The position numbers were made by a program, and so were the translations under genes. DNA of 13,027 nt from NCBI GenBank assembly GCA_900321915.1, contig ONXW01000070.1:1-13027 (forward strand), read 5' to 3'. Source of the stretch: an uncultured Eubacteriales bacterium (GTDB lineage: Bacteria > Bacillota > Clostridia > Lachnospirales > Lachnospiraceae). The notes under the pieces were generated by a model that worked only from the letters and a program-made list of their open reading frames with translations, was not told the origin of the DNA and searched no databases. How positions within the stretch are numbered: the first letter of the stretch is position 1; every line of letters begins with the position of its first letter. Shown here one piece after another: positions 6,848 through 12,648 of this stretch.

Positions 6848-6875
6848 TGTAATTTCGGTATTTTTATGGTATGAT
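6847..6875 (+). promoter_or_regulatory. Promoter for the second Xre-Uma2 gene
   Basis: TTGTAA (6847-6852), a 17-bp spacer, then TATGAT (6870-6875) extended by TG at 6867-6868. A leader of about 80 nt follows before the start codon. Confidence 0.75.
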
Positions 6876-6905
6876 CCGTTTAAGAGCAATTCGGACACTT
6901 CCCGG

Positions 6906-6929
6906 CGGACAGGGAGGATTTCCCTGCCG
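6906..6929 (+). other. Leader hairpin of the second Xre-Uma2 mRNA
   Basis: CAGGGA (6910-6915) pairs with TCCCTG (6921-6926) around GGATT. CGG (6906-6908) / CCG (6927-6929) extends the stem past a bulged A. It does not cover the ribosome site at 6947-6954. It may affect mRNA stability. Confidence 0.4.
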
Positions 6930-6962
6930 CACAGCGGGACAGGATGAAGGGAGGTATGACAG

Positions 6963-7811
6963 ATGACACTGCAGGAGATGAGGGACAGGAAGAAGGAGCT
7001 GGGCTACAGCAATGAGAAGCTGGCGGAGCTGACGGGGCTCCCCCTCTCCACCGTCCAGAAGGTGATGGGCGGTATCACGAAATCTCCCCGGCGTTCCACC
7101 ATAGAAGCCCTGGAGAAGGTGCTCTCCCCGGAGCGCTCCCGGGTGTCTGCGCCGGACCAGTTTGTACAGGCCTCGGTCCCGGGGCCCAGCTATGAGACAG
7201 GCCGCCGGAAGAATTCCTCCGTACATGAATCATCTTCATCATATCAGTCCGGCAAGTCCGGCAAGTTCACCATAAAAGACCTGTACAATCTTCCGGAGGG
7301 TGTCCGGGCGGAACTTATTGACGGTGAAATCTACTATATGGCTTCCCCGCTGCTGGTCCATCAGCTGATTACATTCCATTTTCACAAGGCGGTCTGGGAA
7401 TACATCCAGAAAAAGGAAGGCTCCTGTATTCCCGTCAGCGCGCCGATGGACGTGCAGCTGGACGAGGACGACAAAACCGTTGTGCAGCCGGATTTTATGA
7501 TCGTCTGCGACAAGAAGAAAGTGGTGAACGGCCGCATCTTCGGCGCCCCGGATTTCGTGCTGGAGGTTCTCTCTCCCACCAGCAGAAAAAAGGACCTGAC
7601 GCTGAAAACACACAAGTATGCCTATGCCGGAGTGCGGGAATACTGGATCATTGACCCGGACAAGCAGCAGGTGATGGTCTATGATTTCGAGGATGACAGC
7701 TTCCCCCGCATTTACGGGTTCGACGCGGATATCCCGGTAGCCATCTACGGAGGCGACCTTCGTATTGATATGGATGTGCTCAAGGGCGAGATCAATTTCC
7801 TGATGCGCTGA
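6963..7811 (+). CDS. Xre-like HTH - Uma2 (DUF820) nuclease-fold fusion protein, copy 2
   Basis: 282 residues; AAGGGAGG (6947-6954) lies 8 bases before the ATG. It is a paralogue of the protein at 4649-5395. About 35 of the first 54 residues are identical, including PLSTVQKVM and PRR, and the Uma2 domain (about 100-282) shares ELIDG (117-121), QPDF with D177, EVLSP with E201, and YAGVREYW followed by IDPDKQQV. The proposed PD-(D/E)XK residues are therefore intact. The linker is much longer than in copy 1: residues 55-99, rich in Ser, Pro and Gly, against 13 residues. The function is likely the same as copy 1, DNA binding with possible nuclease activity, but it is unproven. The last 20 bp overlap the 3' end of the opposing aldolase-like gene, and I see no terminator there. 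Confidence 0.85.
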   Translation: MTLQEMRDRKKELGYSNEKLAELTGLPLSTVQKVMGGITKSPRRSTIEALEKVLSPERSRVSAPDQFVQASVPGPSYETGRRKNSSVHESSSSYQSGKSGKFTIKDLYNLPEGVRAELIDGEIYYMASPLLVHQLITFHFHKAVWEYIQKKEGSCIPVSAPMDVQLDEDDKTVVQPDFMIVCDKKKVVNGRIFGAPDFVLEVLSPTSRKKDLTLKTHKYAYAGVREYWIIDPDKQQVMVYDFEDDSFPRIYGFDADIPVAIYGGDLRIDMDVLKGEINFLMR

Positions 7812-8592
7812 GGGCAATCTCCCGCATCTTCTTTCCCTGGGTGTTCCAGAAGTTCTTCAGAATGTTCATCTGGTCGCTCAGGGAGAAATCTCTGACGCCG
7901 AGGGAGATGTAGTATTCCGCCTCCTCCGGGGAACCTATCTCACAGCGGGGACGGATGCCGTGGCGTAGGGCGCACTCGATGCAGAGCCGCTCCGCGGCTT
8001 TCGCCTCCTCCATATGGTCTTTCCTGTTCCACCCGCGGCTCAGGCAGTAGTCGTTGGGCCCGAACTGGATCATGTCCACACCCGGCACAGAGCAAATCTC
8101 CTCAATATTCTCAACCGCTTCCGCCTTCTCTATCATGACGGCAATGACGATGTCCCGCAGCCGGTCCACATGCTGCAGTCCCGGAATATGGGACTGGCCG
8201 CCGATATATCTGGCGTTCGGGTATCCGAACAGTCCTGTCTCTCCCGGGAATTTCGGCCGGATCATATCCACGCTCTCCCGGACCTGTTCCGCGTTCAGGT
8301 GATCCACAAAGAGGATGCTGTGGAATCCCGCCTGAACCGCTTTCTGCGCCACATACCCGCGGTTCTCGAAATCTACCTTGATCATGCTCCCCATATCGTT
8401 CAGCTCGCAGGCCCGCGCCAGGTTCGGCAGGTCTTTCATGTCGAAGGGCGCATTTTCCGCCACAAATTCCACATAGTCAAAGTATCCTGTCTGCCCCGCC
8501 GCCTCGTAGAAAAACGGGTCTGTGCTCCACAGCCTTGTGGAGACCGTCGGCAGGTTTTTCTGAAACAGCTCTCTCAGTTTGTTTGTCTTCAT
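7792..8592 (-). CDS. HpcH/HpaI aldolase / citrate lyase family protein, atypical active site
   Basis: 266 residues from the ATG at 8590-8592. It is preferred over an upstream ATG at 8634 because AAAGGAG (about 8600-8606 on the minus strand) precedes it and because the -10 overlaps the longer start. The family is a TIM-barrel class II aldolase that cleaves or joins pyruvate-type enolates with an aldehyde, using a divalent metal. The metal ligands are visible: E155 in MIEKAEAVENI and D181 in FGPND. The catalytic His of HpaI, in a GEHAP-type motif, is replaced by Asn in VAENAPFD, and the usual Arg of VRP reads KVD here; R78 in ENRGYVAQ might substitute. It therefore probably belongs to a distinct subfamily, and its reaction cannot be assumed to be an aldol cleavage. 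Its promoter diverges from that of the YcxB-ArsR-MoxR-VWA operon. Confidence 0.82.
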   Translation of the reverse strand: MKTNKLRELFQKNLPTVSTRLWSTDPFFYEAAGQTGYFDYVEFVAENAPFDMKDLPNLARACELNDMGSMIKVDFENRGYVAQKAVQAGFHSILFVDHLNAEQVRESVDMIRPKFPGETGLFGYPNARYIGGQSHIPGLQHVDRLRDIVIAVMIEKAEAVENIEEICSVPGVDMIQFGPNDYCLSRGWNRKDHMEEAKAAERLCIECALRHGIRPRCEIGSPEEAEYYISLGVRDFSLSDQMNILKNFWNTQGKKMREIALSASGN

Positions 8593-8629
8593 CGCACGCT
8601 TCTCCTTTTTCCTGAAGTCTTTCCTCTTC

Positions 8630-8658
8630 ATCATACGTGTTCCCGGTTTTTTTCACAA
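8630..8658 (-). promoter_or_regulatory. Promoter for the aldolase-like gene
   Basis: On the minus strand TTGTGA (-35, 8653-8658) and TATGAT (-10, 8630-8635) are separated by exactly 17 bp. The start codon at 8592 lies 37 bp further on, after a good ribosome site. Confidence 0.7.
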
Positions 8659-8680
8659 GCCAACCTTCCTGAATCCTTCA

Positions 8681-8709
8681 TTGGAAAACCGAATAATCCA
8701 TGCTATACT
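8681..8709 (+). promoter_or_regulatory. Promoter for the YcxB-ArsR-MoxR-VWA operon
   Basis: TTGGAA (-35, 8681-8686), a 17-bp spacer, and TATACT (-10, 8704-8709) extended by TG at 8701-8702. Transcription should begin near 8716, at the foot of a leader hairpin. I find no internal promoter before the later genes of the operon. Confidence 0.75.
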
Positions 8710-8715
8710 GAATCT

Positions 8716-8757
8716 GTGCGCCATCCCCCGGAAGGAGTTTCCGGCCGGGACCCGCAC
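8716..8757 (+). promoter_or_regulatory. Structured 5' leader of the YcxB-ArsR-MoxR-VWA operon
   Basis: GTGCG (8716-8720) pairs with CGCAC (8753-8757), and CCGGAA (8728-8733) pairs with TTCCGG (8739-8744). The inner loop and stem contain GGAAGGAG, a good ribosome-site sequence with no start codon at a usable distance. The hairpin begins at the predicted first base of the mRNA. It may stabilise the transcript or act as a ribosome or protein standby site. Confidence 0.45.
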
Positions 8758-8787
8758 GGAAAAAACCAGAAAAGAGGAATGAATCCC

Positions 8788-9297
8788 ATGGTTGTCAAAG
8801 ACCCTTACACTACAGAAACAGAATACACCTACGAGGAATTCAGGAAGATGTGCATCGCCCAGACGCTGCACGATAAAAAGATGATGCTCGTCATGATCGG
8901 TATTGAGGCCCTGTTTATCGTCCTCGCCGGCGTATTTATCGTGATTCGTTCCCGCGCTTTCATGATGGTTGCGCTCGGTCTGACCGCCGCCTATCCCATG
9001 TTTATGATCAGCCGCATCAACACCTACATCCGGGATGGGTTCCGGAGCACCACCACCATGCGCAACGCGAAAAGCCGCATTACCTTCCTGGAGGATCATC
9101 TGGAGTCTGTCAGCAACATCGGCAGGTCCAGACTGGCTTACGAGGACATTGACCGGATCCTGGAGACCGGAACCCACTATTATATCTTCGGCAAAAAGGA
9201 ACAGAGTTACATCGTCAGGAAGGAAAACTGCTCTCCTGAGCTTCTGGAACGGCTCCGCGGCGTAAAGGCAGAGCACGGGAAAGGAGCAGCGGCATGA
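8788..9297 (+). CDS. YcxB-like small membrane protein
   Basis: 169 residues from the ATG at 8788. AAAGAGGA (8771-8778) lies 9 bases upstream, whereas the in-frame ATG at 8779 touches it, so the later start is better. Two membrane segments, about 32-53 and 57-75, form a hairpin. They follow a 30-residue cytoplasmic start with the TYEEF(R/K) pattern often seen in YcxB-like proteins. The C-terminal part (about 95-158) has alternating strands and ends in a helix, ITFLEDHLESVS...LAYEDIDRILETGTHYYIFGKKEQSYIVRKE, which fits the YcxB-like C-terminal domain, a fold of unknown function. The stop overlaps the start of the ArsR gene (ATGA, 9294-9297), so the two are translationally coupled. Membrane topology is fairly secure; the role is unknown. 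Confidence 0.75.
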   Translation: MVVKDPYTTETEYTYEEFRKMCIAQTLHDKKMMLVMIGIEALFIVLAGVFIVIRSRAFMMVALGLTAAYPMFMISRINTYIRDGFRSTTTMRNAKSRITFLEDHLESVSNIGRSRLAYEDIDRILETGTHYYIFGKKEQSYIVRKENCSPELLERLRGVKAEHGKGAAA

Positions 9298-9752
9298 CGG
9301 AAAAGATCTCCATCTCGCTGCCTCACAGCCATGACCGCAGAGAACAGAATGTGCTTCTGCACATGCCGGATGCCGACACCATCGCCATCGTGGCTGACGC
9401 CATGAAGCTTCTCGGCGACCCCAGCAGGCTCCGGATCTTCTGGATTCTCTGCCATTGTGAGGAGTGCGTGCTGAACATTGCCGCCATGACCGGCATGAGC
9501 AGCCCGGCGGTATCTCACCACCTGCGGCTCTTAAAGAGCGGCGGTCTCATCGAATCCCGGCGTTCCGGCAAGGAGATGTATTACCGCGCTGCGGGCACAG
9601 AACTGGCGGCAGCGCTGCACCACGCTTCGGAACAGGTGGCGAAAATCTCCTGCCCCGGCACCTGCATCCCGGAAGATGCGGCGGCCTGCTGCGGGCATTC
9701 TCTGCCGGAGGATACGGCATCAGCGGACAGGACATCGGAGGATATGGCTTAA
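9294..9752 (+). CDS. ArsR/SmtB family transcriptional regulator with Cys-rich tail
   Basis: 152 residues, longer than the common 90-120 of the family. The winged helix-turn-helix covers about 28-100, with DAMKLLGDPSRLRIFWIL, then the reading helix in MTGMSSPAVSHHLRLLKSGG, then the wing RRSGKEMYYRA. ArsR proteins repress their operons until metal or another effector releases them from DNA. C53, C55 and C58 in CHCEEC sit where the ArsR/CadC ELCVCD metal site begins. A further four cysteines (C120, C124, C132, C133) lie in a C-terminal extension, and His residues lie near the N terminus (H11, H13) and at 109-110. This suggests thiol-metal sensing, but no metal pump or reductase gene is near. It is coupled to the upstream gene by ATGA and to the ATPase gene by TAATG. 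Sensor type is inferred. Confidence 0.88.
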   Translation: MTEKISISLPHSHDRREQNVLLHMPDADTIAIVADAMKLLGDPSRLRIFWILCHCEECVLNIAAMTGMSSPAVSHHLRLLKSGGLIESRRSGKEMYYRAAGTELAAALHHASEQVAKISCPGTCIPEDAAACCGHSLPEDTASADRTSEDMA

Positions 9753-10639
9753 TGAACGAGACACTCAGCAGACAGCTGGAAGAATTCCGGAACCGCTATC
9801 CGGTGGAAGAAAAAGTACAGTACCGCGTGACCCGGCCCACCGCAGATTTCATCGGCGAGGAGATCCTGGAGATGGCTGTGATGGCCCTTCTGGACGGGGA
9901 AAACCTCCTTCTGGTGGGCAATAAGGCCACCGGCAAGAATATCCTGGCGGAAAATCTGGCCTGGCTCTTCGGCCGGCCGGTCTACAATATGTCCTTTCAT
10001 GTGAATACTGACAGCGCCGCCCTTATCGGCACCGACACCTTTGAGGGAAATGAGGTGAAGCTCCGCCGGGGACCTGTATACCGCGCGGCCCAGTACGGCG
10101 GCTTCGGGATTCTCGATGAGATCAATATGGCAAAGAGCGACGCGGTGGCGGTCCTGCACGCGGCGCTGGATTACCGGCGTCTCATCGACGTGCCGGGCTA
10201 CGAGCGCATCTCCCTGCATCCGGCCACCCGGTTTATCGGCACGATGAACTACGGCTACGCCGGTACCAAGGAACTGAATGAGGCCCTGGTTTCCCGCTTC
10301 ATGGTCATCCAGGTGCCCACCCTCTCCCAGGAGGACCTGAACCGCCTGATGGATCAGACCGCACCCGGCATGGACCGCGGTATGCTCGATCAGTTTTCTT
10401 CCCTCTTTCTGGATCTCCAGGAGAAGGCGGTCAACGGCGAGATCTCTTCCCGGGCCGTGGACCTGAGGGGTCTCCTCTCCGCCCTGCGGATGATAAAGCA
10501 GGGACTTACCCCTGCCCGGGCCATTGAGATGGGCATTGTCAACAAGTGTTTTGATGATTTTGAGCGGCAGCTGGTGGACGACGTGGTTCTGACCAGGTTC
10601 CCGCTCTCCCTCACTGCCGGAGACATTTTCCATGAATAA
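9752..10639 (+). CDS. MoxR-type AAA+ ATPase
   Basis: 295 residues; it begins at the ATG overlapping the ArsR stop by one base (TAATG), so it is translated by coupling. MoxR ATPases (including NorQ, CbbQ and related proteins) act with a VWA partner to remodel proteins and insert metals or cofactors. Visible parts: Walker A GNKATGKN (56-63), Walker B GILDEIN (119-125), a pre-sensor loop with the GTMNYGYAGTKELNEAL stretch carrying sensor-1 N166, and the arginine-finger SRF (R182). The C-terminal lid follows from about 190. The Walker A ends in Asn where almost all P-loop ATPases have Ser or Thr, and that residue normally binds the magnesium ion. The partner VWA gene follows with an 8-nt overlap. 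The family is clear, the client is unknown, and activity is uncertain because of the Asn. Confidence 0.9.
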   Translation: MNETLSRQLEEFRNRYPVEEKVQYRVTRPTADFIGEEILEMAVMALLDGENLLLVGNKATGKNILAENLAWLFGRPVYNMSFHVNTDSAALIGTDTFEGNEVKLRRGPVYRAAQYGGFGILDEINMAKSDAVAVLHAALDYRRLIDVPGYERISLHPATRFIGTMNYGYAGTKELNEALVSRFMVIQVPTLSQEDLNRLMDQTAPGMDRGMLDQFSSLFLDLQEKAVNGEISSRAVDLRGLLSALRMIKQGLTPARAIEMGIVNKCFDDFERQLVDDVVLTRFPLSLTAGDIFHE

Positions 10640-12527
10640 TGAAAACGCACGGAAGGCCGCTGGAACCGAGCTTCGGTTCCGCAGCCTTCTTCTCACCGTA
10701 TCCGGTGATTATGACCTTTCGCAGATTCCCGCCTGGGTTCTGGAGATGTCCCGCCCCTGGCGCAGGGCTTCCGAAGCGTCCTCTGTCTACGCGGCGGCGC
10801 TTCTGGGCGCTGCCGATCCTGTCTTCGGGCTGAAGAACCTGGATCACGAGCTGCAGGAAGCCATCTTCCACTATAAAAAGGATGCTTCCATCCTTATGCC
10901 GCTGGCGATGCTCTGTGTCGACAGCGCCGTCTGGGAGAAGGCCCACGCTCTCCGTCCCGGTATACGGGCGCTCAGGAAATCCGCCTTCTCCGCCATCCTC
11001 GCTGAGGATGAACTGCGCCTCACCCACACCATGTGGGGGGATCTGGAGCGCCGGTGGATTCTGAAAACGATGGATGACGTGCCGTCTCCCGCGGTTTCCG
11101 GAGCAGGCACTGGAGCTGCCGTCTCCGGCGCCGAAACGGCGGTTCCCGCATCGGAACCCCTTCATCCGGACTCCTTCTTTGAGCACGCCGCGCGCTATGC
11201 CCTTCCCGAGGGCGTTCTCATCGGCAGACGCCGTGTCTACACCCCGGATGAGCGCCTGGAAATCATCCGGGGCGCGAAGCGGGCAGAAACTGCCCGTGAT
11301 CTCATAACCACCGCCCTCTATCTCTATAAAAGTTTCAGTGAGGAAGGATTTGCCGACCGGCTGAAGGGAACCCATGACCTCGGCCGCAGCAGTGTCGGCA
11401 GGGATTTTGGTTCAGCCAAAGACAATCTCGGAAAACAGTATAAAGAGGATCTTATTCTGTCCCTGTCCCCCAGTGAGAGCTCCGAGGACCAGGCCCAGAG
11501 CGGTGTATTTACCACCCAGCTGGTGCTGGACGACGAGGCGATGGCCCGGGTGGAACGGTCTGTAGAAATAAGCTACGGGCTCAGCTACCTGACAAAACGG
11601 GAGCAGGAGCATATGGAAAAACTGCTCTGCAGCGGTCCCCACGCCGGTTCTCATCTGCATTTCACCGACGGAATCCCGGAGAGCGGTCTCCTGGACAATC
11701 CTGACATGTTCCAGTTCCGGCATCGCATCATCGAGGCCAACAGGGAGCTTTACGAGAAGAACCGGCTGACGGCCCGGCAGAGCATCCGGGCGCTGGCGTC
11801 CTCCTTCCGGAACGCCATGGCTGCCAGGGAGGAAAAAGAGCGAATCTCCGCCTCCCACGGCATTCTCCGGCCGGACAGGCTCTGGAACCTTGGGCGGACC
11901 GACAATGAGAATCTCTTTGACCGGGAACTCATCCGGGATGACAGCGCTTTCGTGGTGGACCTGCTCATCGATGCCAGCGGGTCCCAGCAGGTGCGTCAGA
12001 GCATGGTGACCCTCCAGGGCTATATCTTCAGTGAAGCATTGAGCATGGCGGGAATCCCCCACCGGGTCATGAGCTTCTGCACCTTCGGAGACTATACCGT
12101 CATGCGCCGGTTCCGGGATTATGATGATATCGCCGCGAAAAATGCCAGGCTGTTTGAGTACTATGGTTCCGGCAACAACCGCGATGGACTGGCTATCCGG
12201 GCTGCCGGTCTGCAGCTGATGAAGCGGCCTGAGGAAAATCATCTCATGATTGTCCTCTCCGACGGCATGCCCAATGACATCATTGTGAGCCGGAAGCGGG
12301 CGAAGCTCTTCCCTTCCTACTCCGGAGACTACGCCGTCCGGGACACCTCCCTGGAGATCCGCGCCCTGCGCCGCGCCGGCGCCCGGGTCATGGGCATCTT
12401 CGTAGGCGACGAGTCCTCCCTGCAGGATGAGCGCCTGGCTTTTGGCACCGAATTTGCCCATATACGCAGCATCGAGAGTTTTGCCGCCACCGCGGCGGGG
12501 TTTATCAAGAGAGAGCTGGAGGAGTGA
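10632..12527 (+). CDS. VWA domain protein paired with the MoxR ATPase (NorD/CobT-like layout)
   Basis: 631 residues from the ATG at 10632, which overlaps the MoxR gene by 8 nt; GGAGA (10619-10623) is its ribosome site. The C-terminal part (about 440-625) is a von Willebrand A domain. VVDLLIDASGS holds a complete MIDAS DxSxS (D447, S449, S451), and LSDGMPND (D544) marks the later conserved loop. The N-terminal 440 residues are mostly helical and of no family I recognise. Residues 152-173 form a low-complexity linker with an imperfect VSGA repeat. The gene order MoxR-VWA and the C-terminal VWA resemble NorQ/NorD and cobaltochelatase CobS/CobT pairs, in which the VWA protein recognises the client for the ATPase. 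No reductase or chelatase subunit is nearby, so the client is unknown. A strong hairpin follows the stop. Confidence 0.88.
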   Translation: MNNENARKAAGTELRFRSLLLTVSGDYDLSQIPAWVLEMSRPWRRASEASSVYAAALLGAADPVFGLKNLDHELQEAIFHYKKDASILMPLAMLCVDSAVWEKAHALRPGIRALRKSAFSAILAEDELRLTHTMWGDLERRWILKTMDDVPSPAVSGAGTGAAVSGAETAVPASEPLHPDSFFEHAARYALPEGVLIGRRRVYTPDERLEIIRGAKRAETARDLITTALYLYKSFSEEGFADRLKGTHDLGRSSVGRDFGSAKDNLGKQYKEDLILSLSPSESSEDQAQSGVFTTQLVLDDEAMARVERSVEISYGLSYLTKREQEHMEKLLCSGPHAGSHLHFTDGIPESGLLDNPDMFQFRHRIIEANRELYEKNRLTARQSIRALASSFRNAMAAREEKERISASHGILRPDRLWNLGRTDNENLFDRELIRDDSAFVVDLLIDASGSQQVRQSMVTLQGYIFSEALSMAGIPHRVMSFCTFGDYTVMRRFRDYDDIAAKNARLFEYYGSGNNRDGLAIRAAGLQLMKRPEENHLMIVLSDGMPNDIIVSRKRAKLFPSYSGDYAVRDTSLEIRALRRAGARVMGIFVGDESSLQDERLAFGTEFAHIRSIESFAATAAGFIKRELEE

Positions 12528-12586
12528 GGTATGCCTTCCTGATCTGCAGCCCGGGGTCGGATGAAGAGAATAATCTGCACAAAAAC

Positions 12587-12623
12587 AGTGCTGTAACATG
12601 GTTTTTTCCCATATTACAGCACT
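12587..12623. terminator. Bidirectional terminator between the VWA operon and the Ala-rich gene
   Basis: AGTGCTGTAA (12587-12596) and its complement (12614-12623) form a 10-bp stem, lengthened inside by ATGG (12598-12601) / CCAT (12609-12612) around a T-rich loop. On the plus strand CTCTTTTTG follows. On the minus strand the complement gives a GTTTTTG run. It therefore serves both convergent genes. Confidence 0.85.
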
Positions 12624-12648
12624 CTCTTTTTGTGTTCTTTTTTCTGTT

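Noticed and set aside
4649..7811. A toxin-antitoxin pair formed by the two Xre-Uma2 proteins
   Set aside because: Both have the same domains and intact key residues, are about 1.6 kb apart and have separate promoters. There is no small two-gene operon of the usual type.
8716..8757. A known riboswitch in the leader of the YcxB operon
   Set aside because: The leader is only about 70 nt and I recognise no conserved aptamer core, only a simple two-part hairpin.
8014..9297. A long plus-strand frame joining the antisense of the aldolase-like gene to the YcxB-like gene
   Set aside because: The part before 8779 lies antisense to the aldolase-like gene and upstream of the predicted operon promoter at 8681-8709. 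Only the segment from 8788 has a ribosome site and a sensible protein.
9749..10696. A 315-codon open frame on the minus strand opposite the MoxR gene
   Set aside because: It is the antisense shadow of a clear AAA+ ATPase gene, with no promoter or ribosome site of its own that I can find.
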